64,000 nt of DNA from Halosimplex halobium. GTDB lineage: Archaea; Halobacteriota; Halobacteria; Halobacteriales; Haloarculaceae. How positions within the stretch are numbered: the first letter of the stretch is position 1; each line of letters opens with the position of its first letter. Position numbers and translations under genes: made by a program. A model generated the notes under the pieces. That model did no database searches. It was not told where the DNA came from and saw only the letters and a program-made list of their open reading frames with translations. Location of the stretch: assembly GCF_051414055.1 (NCBI RefSeq), contig NZ_JBLKNX010000011.1:120459-184458 (forward strand), written 5' to 3'. Positions 41,110 to 50,412 of the stretch are shown one piece after another.

Positions 41110-41175
41110 GATGTCTTCCCATCAGATAGCAATCTACGGTACCCGTTTATCCGTACGCGGGGAAGCCACGGGTGT

Positions 41176-42399
41176 ATGACGGACCAGCGTTCAGCGGACG
41201 ACGAACGGGGACGCGACGGGGTCGACGGCCGGCAGCGTCGCGCCGGGACGCCCTCGCGGCGGGCGTTTCTCGCGACGGGCGCCGCGGTCTCGGCGGCGTC
41301 GCTCGTGGGGTGTCTCGGGAGCGGCGCGGGCAGCGGCCCGGCGACGACGACGGCGGGCGAGCCGGAGCCGCCGTGGACCACCGACCAGCTCGTCGACTAC
41401 GTCGACGACGGAACGACCGTGACCATCTACGCCGGGTCTGGCGAACAGCCCACCTGGAACAGCCTCGTCGACGTGATCAACGAGGAGTTCGACGCCGGGC
41501 TGGAGGCCGACGTGGTCTCGGCCGGCGGCTCGCAGATCTCCCAGCGGGTCATCCAGGAACGGCAGGCCGGCGAGGACCAGGCCGACCTCGTCGCCAGCGC
41601 CACCGACATCCGGAACCTGATCTACGAGGACGGCGAGTCCGTCGCCGAACAGTACTACGAGTGGGACGTCGACGAGAACTTCTGGTTCAGCGAACAGCTG
41701 GAGGACTACATGACCCTCCCGTGGGGCGCCTCGGCGTTCAACGGGGGCGCATCGTCGGTCATGCCGGTCAACCGGGAGATATTCGAGGAGCGCGGCCTCG
41801 ATATCCCGACCAGTTACAACGACCTCTTCGACGACCAGTACGAGGGGCTGGAGATGATCATCCCCACGGGCCCCGTCACCAGCCAGATCGGGTGGATCAT
41901 CGGCTACCACGCCGACCAGACCGACATGGACAACATGGAGTGGATGCGGGCGATCGTCGACCACTTCGAGGTGACCGGGTACAACTCCCACTCCGACGGC
42001 GGGCGCGCCGTCGCCCAGGGGAAGGTCCCGCTGATGTTCTACAACTTCCCGTGGACGATCGCCGAACTCGTCGCGGAGTTCCCCCTGATGGGCAACTTCG
42101 TCGACCCGGTGAAGTGGAACACCTTCGAGGGGCTGTTCTCGATCAACAAGAAGGCCCCCCACCCGTGGGCGGCGCGGCTCGTCCTCAGCGCGATGCTGGA
42201 GGCGCCGGTCCAGCGGCGGCTGATAAACGACGTGCCGAACGTGACCGCCGCCCGGACGGACCTGGACCTCTCCGACGTGGAGATGAGCGACTACGCGCGC
42301 AAGCGGCTCACGACCGAGACGACGCCGGTCGGGTTCTGGGAGGGCCAGGAGTACACCGAGATCGGCCAGCGGGCCGTCGAGGACGCGATCGAGTTCTGA
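41176..42399 (+). CDS. Fe3+/thiamine-type ABC transporter substrate-binding lipoprotein
   Basis: A 407-residue Tat lipoprotein with RRAFLATGAAVSAASLVGC (Cys46) and a periplasmic-binding fold of the AfuA/ThiB/spermidine class (TVTIYAGSGEQPTWNSLVD, then AGEDQADLVASATD and LPWGASAFNGG). It has no Tyr-rich iron site that I could place, so iron is not certain; an anionic organic ligand is also possible. Its TATA box CGTTTATCCG (about 41145) is well placed. It opens the importer operon followed by the ATPase and permease. Confidence 0.82.
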   Translation: MTDQRSADDERGRDGVDGRQRRAGTPSRRAFLATGAAVSAASLVGCLGSGAGSGPATTTAGEPEPPWTTDQLVDYVDDGTTVTIYAGSGEQPTWNSLVDVINEEFDAGLEADVVSAGGSQISQRVIQERQAGEDQADLVASATDIRNLIYEDGESVAEQYYEWDVDENFWFSEQLEDYMTLPWGASAFNGGASSVMPVNREIFEERGLDIPTSYNDLFDDQYEGLEMIIPTGPVTSQIGWIIGYHADQTDMDNMEWMRAIVDHFEVTGYNSHSDGGRAVAQGKVPLMFYNFPWTIAELVAEFPLMGNFVDPVKWNTFEGLFSINKKAPHPWAARLVLSAMLEAPVQRRLINDVPNVTAARTDLDLSDVEMSDYARKRLTTETTPVGFWEGQEYTEIGQRAVEDAIEF

Positions 42400-42501
42400 C
42401 CCTCCTGCCGCGTCGGCGCTCGTCGCCGCTCGCCGCTCACCGCGCCCCGACTCGCTGACCACGGAAGACACCGAGACCACACGACTCCGGACACCCTCAC
42501 G

Positions 42502-43617
42502 ATGCCCACGCACCCGCAGTTGGCCGTGACCGACCTCGACAAGCGCTTCGGCAGCGAGTACGCCCACCGGGGGGTCGACCTGACGGTCGAGCGCGACGAG
42601 ATCGTCGCGCTGCTGGGCCCCAGCGGCTGCGGCAAGACCACGCTGTTGCGGTGTATCGCCGGCGTCGAGGTGCCCGACGGCGGGGAGATCCGGATCGGCG
42701 GCGAGACGGTCCACGGCGACAGCGTCTCCCGTCCTCCCGAGGACCGCGACCTCGGGATGGTGTTCCAGAACTACGCGATCTGGCCGCACAAGACCGTCTA
42801 CGAGAACGTCGTCTTCCCGCTGCAGTACGCCGACAACCCGTTCCCCGACTCGGAGTACGAGGCCCGCGTCGAGGAGGTGCTGGAGCTCGTGCAGATCGGC
42901 GACCTGAAATCGGCGCCGGCGACCGACCTGAGCGGGGGCCAGCAACAGCGAACCTCGCTGGCGCGGTCGCTCGTCCACGACCCGGACCTGCTGCTGATGG
43001 ACGAGCCGCTGAGCAACCTCGACCGGGAGCTGCGCAAGGAGATGCGCGACGAGCTCCAGCGGCTCCAGCACGAGCTCGGCGTCAGCGTCCTCTACGTGAC
43101 CCACGACCAGGAGGAGGCGTTCTACCTCGCCGACCGGGTGGTCCTGATGCGCGACGGCGAGACGGTCGAACGGGGGCGGCCCGCAGAGCTGCACCGCCGC
43201 CCGTCGTCGCCGTTCACCAGGCGGTTCGTCGGCACGCACAACCGCTTCTCGGGGACGGTCGACGTGAGCGCCGACGGCGACCGCGTCGTCCGGACCGACC
43301 TCGTGGCGTTCCCGCTCGACAACGTCGACTACGTCTCCGACGGGGTCGAGACCGGATCCGTCCGCTGCTTTCTCAGCCCGTCCGACGTGGAGATCGGCGG
43401 GTTCGCGGGCCGGCCCGACGGGCGGCTCGAACTCGCCGGGACCGTCGTCGCCGAGGGGATCCTCGGGGACACCTACGAGCTGACGGTCGCGTTCGACGGG
43501 GCGGCGACGGACCTGGTCGTCCACACCGAGACCGTCCGGGACCGCGAGCGGGGCGACGAGATACGCCTCCACGTCCGGCCGGAGGCGATACAGGTGTACC
43601 CGGCGGGCGACGGATGA
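42502..43617 (+). CDS. ABC transporter ATP-binding protein with TOBE-like domain
   Basis: A 371-residue ATPase: Walker A GPSGCGKT (39-46), Q-loop GMVFQNYAIWPHKTV, signature LSGGQQQR, Walker B LLLMDEPLSNLD, switch THDQEEAF. A C-terminal region (about 240-371) with SGTVDVSADG is a TOBE-like regulatory domain. It is of the FbpC/PotA/MalK-like group. It powers the permease encoded next. Confidence 0.88.
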   Translation: MPTHPQLAVTDLDKRFGSEYAHRGVDLTVERDEIVALLGPSGCGKTTLLRCIAGVEVPDGGEIRIGGETVHGDSVSRPPEDRDLGMVFQNYAIWPHKTVYENVVFPLQYADNPFPDSEYEARVEEVLELVQIGDLKSAPATDLSGGQQQRTSLARSLVHDPDLLLMDEPLSNLDRELRKEMRDELQRLQHELGVSVLYVTHDQEEAFYLADRVVLMRDGETVERGRPAELHRRPSSPFTRRFVGTHNRFSGTVDVSADGDRVVRTDLVAFPLDNVDYVSDGVETGSVRCFLSPSDVEIGGFAGRPDGRLELAGTVVAEGILGDTYELTVAFDGAATDLVVHTETVRDRERGDEIRLHVRPEAIQVYPAGDG

Positions 43618-43645
43618 CCGGCGCCGACCGGAGGGACCGGACCCC

Positions 43646-45541
43646 ATGAGCGTCCGCACGCGCCTCGGCCGGCGGGTACGGAGCGTCCGAACGCGACTCG
43701 CCGAGCGAGTGGGGAGCGTCCGGACGCGGCTGGGCGAACGAGCTGGGAGCGTCCGCACCCGCCTCGGCGGGCAGGCCCGCGACGCCCGCGAGTCGCCGCT
43801 CGAAGCCCTCCCCGCGCCGAGCGGGACCGACGGCCGGGTGCGGCGGCTCGTCCTCGGCGGGTTCGCGGTCGCGACCGTCCTGCTGACGCTGGTCCCGCTG
43901 GTCTTCCTGCTGTGGACGAGCGTCTGGGACGGCTACCCGGGCCAGTTCTCCGGGTCGGTCACGCTCGGGAACTTCCGGGCGGTCTACCTGGAGAACGCGT
44001 TCGACATCGGTGCCCTCGTGGGCAACTCGCTGTTCGTCGCCGGCGGGACGACCCTGATCTCGATGGGCGTCGGGCTCGCGTTCGCGTGGCTGCTCGTGCG
44101 GACGAACGTCCCGACCAAGGACGCGATGGAACTCGTACTGATCTCGCCGTACGCCGTCCCGGGGTACATCTACGCGGTCATGTACATCACCGCCTACGGG
44201 CCGGACCACGGGCTCGTGACCACCGCCCTCGTCGGCGCGCTCGGGCTGGAGGCGCCGCCCATCGACATCTTCAGCCCGACCGGGATCGTGGTCGTCGCCG
44301 GCGTCGACGCGGTGACCTCGGTGTACCTGCTCACCGCGCCCGCGCTGCAGGACATGGACGCCTCCCTGGAGGAGGTCGCGCGGATCCACGGCGCGAACGT
44401 CCTCCAGACGGTCCGGTCGGTCACGTTCCCGGTCATCCTGCCCGCGATCCTGACGGCGCTGATCGTCCGGTTTTTGCTCGGGCTCGGCGAGTTCTCCATC
44501 GTCGCCATCCTCGGCGCCCGCGAGCGCTACGAGGTGTACGCCACCGCGATCTGGAAGGCCGTCCGGCTGCGCGCGCCGCCCGAGTACGGCCAGGCCGCCG
44601 CGCTGTCGATCAGCCTGCTCGTCGTCGCCGCCGTCCTGGTCTGGTACCACCGCAAGGTGACCAGCCGCAAGGAGGACTACATGACGGTGACCGGCCAGGG
44701 CTACCAGCCCCACACCTGGGATCTGGGCAGGTGGCGGTGGCCGCTCGCCGGCGCGCTGTGGGCGTTCATGCTGCTGGTCTGGGTGCTCCCGGTCGTCGTG
44801 ATGGTGGTCGTGTCGGTCCACTCGGTGTGGGGCGGGACGGTCGACCTGTCGCGGCTGACCCTCGCCCACTACGTCGAGGCCGTGACCAACCCCCGGTTGC
44901 GCGGCGCGTTCGTCAACAGCGTCCTCGTCAGCCTCGCGGGCGCGACGCTCGGGACCGTCCTCGTCGTCGGCCTGTCGTACTACACCGAGCGGACCGACTA
45001 CCCCTTCCGGGGGGCCGTCGACTTCCTCTCGCTGTCGTCGGTCGCGATCCCCGGCGTGATCACGGGCGTCAGCGTCCTGTTCACCGCGCTGTGGGTCGGC
45101 AAGGTCCACCCGCTGGTCGACCTCTACGGGACGCTGTGGATCGTCGTCATCGGTTGCGTCATCGCCTACATCCCGATGTCTTCGCGGCTCGCCATCGGCA
45201 ACATCGTCCAGATCCACACGGAGCTGGAGGAGTCGGCCCGGATCGCCGGCGCCACCTGGGTCCAGCAGATGCGCGAGGTGTTCCTCCCGCTGTTCCGGAA
45301 CACGTCGGCGATCATCTGGTTCTACCTCCTCATCCACATCTTCCAGCTGATCACCATCCCGCTGATGGTCTACTCCTCGGACACGATGGTCGTCCCGGTG
45401 AAGGTGTTCAACATCTACATGAACACCGCCAACGTCGAGCTCGTCTCGGCCATCTCGACGGTCTTCGTCGGGCTGACCTTCCTCGTCTTGCTCTCGCTGC
45501 GACTCGTCGGCGTCTCCTTCCACGACATGAACGTCGAGTAG
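43646..45541 (+). CDS. iron/thiamine-type ABC transporter permease (fused double unit) with N-terminal repeats
   Basis: A 631-residue permease with two BPD_transp_1 units, about twelve membrane helices, and EAA loops EEVARIHGANVLQTV and EESARIAGATWVQQMREV. The N-terminus (residues 2-45) is four tandem 11-residue units beginning SVRTRL, encoded by four 33-base repeats. This basic arm is cytoplasmic and has no counterpart in usual FbpB proteins. It starts 29 bases after the ATPase gene. Membership in the importer is clear, the cargo is not. Confidence 0.87.
   Translation: MSVRTRLGRRVRSVRTRLAERVGSVRTRLGERAGSVRTRLGGQARDARESPLEALPAPSGTDGRVRRLVLGGFAVATVLLTLVPLVFLLWTSVWDGYPGQFSGSVTLGNFRAVYLENAFDIGALVGNSLFVAGGTTLISMGVGLAFAWLLVRTNVPTKDAMELVLISPYAVPGYIYAVMYITAYGPDHGLVTTALVGALGLEAPPIDIFSPTGIVVVAGVDAVTSVYLLTAPALQDMDASLEEVARIHGANVLQTVRSVTFPVILPAILTALIVRFLLGLGEFSIVAILGARERYEVYATAIWKAVRLRAPPEYGQAAALSISLLVVAAVLVWYHRKVTSRKEDYMTVTGQGYQPHTWDLGRWRWPLAGALWAFMLLVWVLPVVVMVVVSVHSVWGGTVDLSRLTLAHYVEAVTNPRLRGAFVNSVLVSLAGATLGTVLVVGLSYYTERTDYPFRGAVDFLSLSSVAIPGVITGVSVLFTALWVGKVHPLVDLYGTLWIVVIGCVIAYIPMSSRLAIGNIVQIHTELEESARIAGATWVQQMREVFLPLFRNTSAIIWFYLLIHIFQLITIPLMVYSSDTMVVPVKVFNIYMNTANVELVSAISTVFVGLTFLVLLSLRLVGVSFHDMNVE
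43649..43780 (+). repeat. four tandem 33-base repeats in the permease gene
   Basis: Units start at 43649, 43682, 43715 and 43748, each beginning AGCGTCCG. They encode SVRTRL followed by five basic or small residues. Copies differ at several positions, mostly synonymous in the first six codons. Confidence 0.85.
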
Positions 45542-45679
45542 ACGACAGTCACCTGTCCCGGCCACCACGACCACCGCGCTCGCGAACCGACCCAGCCCGG
45601 GCCCACGGACCGATCCCGGCCTTCGGGGCCGCGAACCGACCGCCGACCACCGACCGCGGACCAGACCGAACACTCACCC

Positions 45680-46669
45680 ATGCCAATCGACCTGTCGATC
45701 GCCTGCGGCGACCGCGACCTGAACCGTGCGCTTCTCACCGGCGACGTCGAGCCCGACGGGGTCGACGCGACGACGACGCCGGTCTACCCGTCGAACCGCC
45801 ACCGCCGCTTTTTCGCGAACCTGGAGTTCGACGTCTGCGAGGTGTCGCTGGCGTCGTACCTCTCCTCGCGGGACCACCGCGAGGACTACCCCTTCACCGC
45901 CATCCCCGTCTTCCCGGCCAAGCGATTCAGACACTCGTTTTTCTACAGACACGCCGACGCCGACGTGGACGGCCCCGCGGACCTGGCGGGGCGGAAGGTG
46001 GGCGTCTCCTCCTGGCAGACGACCGCCAACGTCTGGATGCGCGGGATCGCCGGGGAGTACTACGGCCTCGACCTCGACTCGGTGACGTGGTACCGCCGGA
46101 AGGGCGACGACGTGCCGGTCTCGATCCCGGACCGCTTCGACATCCGGCCCGTGCCCGGCGAGCACGGCGGCGACGCGGTTGCCGAACGCGAGGACCTCAA
46201 GCGGGCGCTGTTCGAGGGGAAACTGGCGGCGGCGATGGACCCGGCGGGGTCGCTGTTCTGGGACGTGGCCGAATCGGACGCGGCGGAGTTCGTCTTCGAC
46301 GACCCCCTCGCCGCCGAACGGGAGTACTTCGAAGAGACCGGCATCCACCCGCCGATGCACGCCGTCGCGATCCGCGACGAAGTCCTGGAGGAGCACCCCT
46401 GGGTCGCGACCGAGATCTTCGACGCGTTCTGCGAGGCCCGCGACGCCTGCCTCGAACGCAACACCAGCCCCAGCGCGAAGGCCTCGATGACGTGGGCACA
46501 CCTCCACCTGCTCGAACAGCAGCGGATCCTCGGTGACGACGCCTGGGCGTACGGCCTGACCGAGCGCAACCGGCGAGGGCTCGAGAAGTTCGTCGAGTAC
46601 GCCCACGACCAGGGGCTGGTCCGGCGGCCGTACGACGTGGACGAACTGTTCGTCGACGGGGTCGCGTAG
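45680..46669 (+). CDS. 4,5-dihydroxyphthalate decarboxylase-family periplasmic-binding-fold protein (copy 1)
   Basis: A 329-residue soluble protein starting IDLSIACGDRDLNRALLTG. The binding-protein-like fold is marked by FDVCEVSLASYLSSR, PFTAIPVFPAKRFRHSFFY, DLAGRKVGVSSWQTTANVWMRG and FVFDDPLAAEREYFEETG. The family includes Pht5-type 4,5-dihydroxyphthalate decarboxylases and related orphan proteins. No signal peptide is present, so it is cytoplasmic. It lies downstream of the ABC importer. Two blocks are almost identical in DNA to copy 2. Confidence 0.8.
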   Translation: MPIDLSIACGDRDLNRALLTGDVEPDGVDATTTPVYPSNRHRRFFANLEFDVCEVSLASYLSSRDHREDYPFTAIPVFPAKRFRHSFFYRHADADVDGPADLAGRKVGVSSWQTTANVWMRGIAGEYYGLDLDSVTWYRRKGDDVPVSIPDRFDIRPVPGEHGGDAVAEREDLKRALFEGKLAAAMDPAGSLFWDVAESDAAEFVFDDPLAAEREYFEETGIHPPMHAVAIRDEVLEEHPWVATEIFDAFCEARDACLERNTSPSAKASMTWAHLHLLEQQRILGDDAWAYGLTERNRRGLEKFVEYAHDQGLVRRPYDVDELFVDGVA

Positions 46670-46788
46670 CCACCGGGTGCACGGGCGGACGTGCCGGGCG
46701 CGAGCCGCCCGAACGACCGTCGTGCCGCGGATCCCACTGCGCTGGAATCCGAGGAAGGTATTCCCCCGCCGGGGTCGCACCCTCGCAC

Positions 46789-47790
46789 ATGACGGTCGAA
46801 CTCTCGGTCGCGCTCGGCGACAGGGACATCTACAAGCCGCTGTTGACCGGCGACGTGCAGCCGGACGGCATCGACGCGACGGTGATCTCGGAGTACCCGC
46901 CCAAGCGCCACCGACGCATGTTCGAACACCTGGCGTTCGACGTCTGCGAGGTGTCGCTGGCGTCGTACCTCTCCTCGCGCGAGCGCCGCGAGGAGTACCC
47001 GTTCACCGCCATCCCGGTGTTCCCGAACAAGCGGTTCAGACACTCGTTTTTCTACAAGCACGCCGGCGCCGACGTGGACGAGCCGGCCGACCTCGAAGGG
47101 AAGCCGGTGGGCGTCCAGTCGTGGCAGACGACCGCCAACGTCTGGGTCCGCGGGATCGCCGCCGAGCACCACGACCTCGACCTCGAATCCGTCGAGTGGT
47201 ACCGGCGCCGCGAGGACGACGTGCCCGTCGACCTGCCCGACCGCTTCGACATCCGGCCCGTGCCCGGCGCGCAGGACGGCGACGCGGTCGAGCAACCGAA
47301 GGACCTCCGCGAGATGCTCTTCGAGGGGGAACTCGCGGCGGCGATGGACCCGGCGGGGTCGCTGTTCTGGGACGTGGCCGAATCGGACGAGGCGGAGTTC
47401 GTCTTCGACGACCCCCTCGCCGCCGAACGGGAGTACTTCGAAGAGACCGGCATCCACCCGCCGATGCACGCCGTCGCCGTTCGGGACGAGGTGCTCGACG
47501 AGTATCCGTGGGTCGCGACCGAGATCTTCGACGCGTTCTGCGAGGCCCGCGACGCCTGCCTCGAACGCAACACCAGCCCCAGCGCGAAGGCCTCGATGAC
47601 GTGGGCACACCTCCACCTGCTCGAACAGCAACGGATCCTCGGTGACGACGCCTGGGAGTACGGCCTGACTGATCGAAATCGCCGCGGCCTCGAAAAGTTC
47701 GTCGAGTACGCTCACGACCAGGGACTGATCCCCAGGGAGTACGACCTGGCCGAACTGTTCGCCGAGAACGCCGTGGAACTCACCGGCTGA
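46789..47790 (+). CDS. 4,5-dihydroxyphthalate decarboxylase-family protein (copy 2)
   Basis: A 333-residue tandem paralogue of the gene before it, starting TVELSVALGDRDIYKPLLTG. It has the same motifs (FDVCEVSLASYLSSR, SWQTTANVWVRGIA, MDPAGSLFWDVAESDEAEF). Differences cluster in the linker and C-terminus. The near-identical blocks at 47335-47477 and 47509-47656 show recent duplication or conversion. Two family members in a row suggest either two substrates or a heteromer. Confidence 0.8.
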   Translation: MTVELSVALGDRDIYKPLLTGDVQPDGIDATVISEYPPKRHRRMFEHLAFDVCEVSLASYLSSRERREEYPFTAIPVFPNKRFRHSFFYKHAGADVDEPADLEGKPVGVQSWQTTANVWVRGIAAEHHDLDLESVEWYRRREDDVPVDLPDRFDIRPVPGAQDGDAVEQPKDLREMLFEGELAAAMDPAGSLFWDVAESDEAEFVFDDPLAAEREYFEETGIHPPMHAVAVRDEVLDEYPWVATEIFDAFCEARDACLERNTSPSAKASMTWAHLHLLEQQRILGDDAWEYGLTDRNRRGLEKFVEYAHDQGLIPREYDLAELFAENAVELTG

Positions 47791-47838
47791 CGGCTGTTCT
47801 CGGCTATCCGGTTTTCCGAGAGTTTCCCGGCCGCAACG

Positions 47839-48810
47839 CTACGCGTAGTAGTCGGTGTCGAGGTGGTCGGTCGCGAACAGCTCGCCGGCGTCGTAGCGCT
47901 CGGCGGCGACGCCCTGGTCGTGGGCGTACCCGGCGAGCGTCTCGACGGCCGTGACGTTGTCCTCGGTGAGCCCGTACTCCCACGGATCGTCGCCCAGCAC
48001 CGACCGCTGTTCGTCGGCGTACACGTCCGCCCAGACGAGCGGGAGTTCCCGGGGCCGCTCCAGCGCACCCAGGCCGATCTCCTTCGCACGCTCGAAAGCG
48101 TCGTACAGCGGCTGGACGACCCACGGGTGCTCGTCGAGCACGTCGTCGCGGACGACGACCGCGTGCATGATCGGGAAGATCCCCGTCTCGCGGTAGTAGG
48201 TCTGCTCGACGGCCTTCGCGTCGTCGAACAGCCGGCGGGCGTTCGCGACGCCGGCGTCGACGGGGTGGAATATCGCGTCGATCTCGCCGCGTTCGATCAG
48301 GTCCTCGAGGAGGCCGATGGTCGACCCCTGGTGGCCGACGTACTCGAGGTCGATCCGGTCGGGTACGTCCACGTCGACGATCTCCGAGCCGCCGGCGACC
48401 CACTCGACCGAACCCAGGTCGAGGTCGTGGCGGTCGGCGAGGGTGCCCCGCTGCCAGATCCCCGTCGTCGTCTGCCAGTTGACGATGCCGACGCGGGCGC
48501 CCGCGAGATCCGCGACCGAATCGATCCCGGCACCCTCGCGGACGTACATGTACGCGTGTCGGAACTTCCGGAAGGGGAAGACCGGGATCGCCGTGAACGG
48601 GAAGCGGTCGGCGTCGCGGCGGGTGGCGAGGTAGGTCCCCATCGACAGCTCGCAGGCGTCGAACTCCAGGTCACGGACCATCCGGGAGAAGCGGACGGGG
48701 TTGGGGTAGTTCACCGCCGACAGATTGATCCCCTCCGGTTCGACGCGGCCGTCCCGGAGCGGTTGGGTCCAGGCGTAGGGGTGGACCGCGAGCGACAGGT
48801 CCAGCGCCAT
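47839..48810 (-). CDS. 4,5-dihydroxyphthalate decarboxylase-family protein (copy 3, divergent)
   Basis: A 323-residue family member on the other strand, starting ALDLSLAVHPYAWTQPLRDG. It keeps FDACELSMGTYLATR, PFTAIPVFPFRKFRHAYMY and VGIVNWQTTTGIW but is clearly older in its divergence. Its ATG overlaps the stop of the Ig-like protein gene (TGATG), so the two are translated from one transcript. It converges toward copies 1-2. Confidence 0.8.
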   Translation of the reverse strand: MALDLSLAVHPYAWTQPLRDGRVEPEGINLSAVNYPNPVRFSRMVRDLEFDACELSMGTYLATRRDADRFPFTAIPVFPFRKFRHAYMYVREGAGIDSVADLAGARVGIVNWQTTTGIWQRGTLADRHDLDLGSVEWVAGGSEIVDVDVPDRIDLEYVGHQGSTIGLLEDLIERGEIDAIFHPVDAGVANARRLFDDAKAVEQTYYRETGIFPIMHAVVVRDDVLDEHPWVVQPLYDAFERAKEIGLGALERPRELPLVWADVYADEQRSVLGDDPWEYGLTEDNVTAVETLAGYAHDQGVAAERYDAGELFATDHLDTDYYA

Positions 48811-50255
48811 CACTCGGTGACCTCGAAGGCCATGTGCAGAGCCGGCAGCGGCCGGACGGGGTGGTTGTCGAGATACGAGAGGTGCGGGCGCACCTCGAAG
48901 ACCGGTTTCTCCTCCTGCATGTCGAAGAGGCTGGGGTAGATATCGATGAAGTGCCAGCCGGGCTCGCCGGCCGCGCGGAGCCGCGCGTGGACGGTGCCCT
49001 CTTTGTCGTCGCCGGCGGTGCCACAGACGTAGCCCAGCGGCGTGTTGTCGTAGACGAAGAAGGGGGCGTTCTCGTAGATGGTCCAGCCGATCCCCGACAG
49101 CTCGATGTCGATCTCCGTCCCGACGGGGCCGCGGGCGGGCGCGAACGTCTCGATGGACGGCTGCATCATAAAGCCCGTCACCGCCACCTCGCGGCCGTCG
49201 ACGGCGGCGGTGATCGGCCGGGTCGACCCCTCCGCGCGCGGGATGGCGATCTCCGTCTGGAAGCTCCCCTCAGCGTCGGTCTCGACGGTCGGCAACACGT
49301 CGGGCTTGGGCTCGGGGGTGATGGGGATCCCCTTGACGCGGTGGCCCTCGTGGCGGTACCAGATCAGGTCGACCTCCGTCTCGGCCGGGAAGTTCCGGCC
49401 GGTGAGCACGGCGGTCGTCCCCGCCTGGCCGGAGGGCGGCGAGATCTCCAGTTCCGCCTCGCCCTCGGCGTCGATCTCGGGGTAGTGGACGCTCATCGGC
49501 TGCTCGTCGAGCAGCGGGTCGACCCAGGCGGTCCGGGGGTCCTCGTCGGGCTCGGTCACCTCGACGGTCCAGACGGACTGGCGGCCGCCCGCGACCGGGC
49601 CATAGGGCGACTGGGTGTTGTTCTGGAGGTACGGCACGCCCTTGTAGTTGCGCCACACCTGGATGACGTGCTCGCCGGGCGGACCGACGGCGCGTATCTC
49701 CGCGGTGGCCGTCCCGCGGTTCATCACGCCGGTCATGAAGCCGACGTTGCCGTTGTCCCAGGAGACCTGGTAGTTGTTCGTGACGACGTTCGGCCCGATC
49801 CCGTAGCCGGTGATCGTGAACGCCTCGCCCAGCGGCGCCTCCGTGCGGTCGATTTCGAAGTGGGGCGTGACCGAGAACTCGTCGCGCGCGACGACGTTGC
49901 CGTCGCCGTTCGTGACCTGGATCCGGTGGGCGCCGCCGTAGTCCTCGGGGACCGTCCAGGTCTCGTCGAAGGCGCCGTCGGCGTCGGTTCGAACGGTCCC
50001 GATCTGGTCGGTGCGGGGCTGGTACTGCGGGCCGACGACCTCGTTGCCCTCCAGGACGCCCCACCGGCCCTCCGTCGAGTTCCACAGCAACTCGTACTCC
50101 TCGTCGGCCGGGAAGTTGCGGCCCTTCAGCGTGATCTCGTCGCCGACGTACCCCTCGTCGTCGCTCAACACCAGCGTCCCGTCCGATCCGCTGCCGCGGC
50201 GGTGGCGCTGGAGGGTCTCTCGCAGGTCGCTGGACACTCCGGATTCGTCGTCCAT
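48810..50255 (-). CDS. soluble multi-domain Ig-like (IPT/TIG-type) protein
   Basis: A 481-residue protein without signal peptide. It contains three or four beta domains with a repeated opening pattern: GYVGDEITLKGRNFPADEEYELLWN, EAPLGEAFTITGYGIGPN, SGQAGTTAVLTGRNFPAETEVDLIW and GPVGTEIDIELSGIGWTI. Such IPT/TIG modules usually bind proteins or sugars at the surface. Its lack of a secretion signal is odd. It is the first gene of a two-gene unit with copy 3 of the decarboxylase-like family, so it probably works with that protein. Confidence 0.72.
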   Translation of the reverse strand: MDDESGVSSDLRETLQRHRRGSGSDGTLVLSDDEGYVGDEITLKGRNFPADEEYELLWNSTEGRWGVLEGNEVVGPQYQPRTDQIGTVRTDADGAFDETWTVPEDYGGAHRIQVTNGDGNVVARDEFSVTPHFEIDRTEAPLGEAFTITGYGIGPNVVTNNYQVSWDNGNVGFMTGVMNRGTATAEIRAVGPPGEHVIQVWRNYKGVPYLQNNTQSPYGPVAGGRQSVWTVEVTEPDEDPRTAWVDPLLDEQPMSVHYPEIDAEGEAELEISPPSGQAGTTAVLTGRNFPAETEVDLIWYRHEGHRVKGIPITPEPKPDVLPTVETDAEGSFQTEIAIPRAEGSTRPITAAVDGREVAVTGFMMQPSIETFAPARGPVGTEIDIELSGIGWTIYENAPFFVYDNTPLGYVCGTAGDDKEGTVHARLRAAGEPGWHFIDIYPSLFDMQEEKPVFEVRPHLSYLDNHPVRPLPALHMAFEVTE

Positions 50256-50342
50256 GTGTGTCCGTTCGCGGCTCCCTCGAATACGTCTGTGCCAGCTTCC
50301 ACGCTGACGGTGGACACGGCAAGAGTTAAGAGGTGAATGGCG

Positions 50343-50369
50343 GCCGCGGTCGCGAACGGTGACCGCGGC
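50343..50369 (-). terminator. hairpin after the DoxX gene
   Basis: GCCGCGGTC (50343-50351) and GACCGCGGC (50361-50369) form a 9-base stem with a 9-base loop. It lies in the 157-base gap between the DoxX-like gene and the Ig-like gene, both on the minus strand, and may end the DoxX transcript. Confidence 0.45.
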
Positions 50370-50412
50370 GGCGGCCGAGAAGGGGACTGCCGGAGCGGCC
50401 GACGGGACGGGT

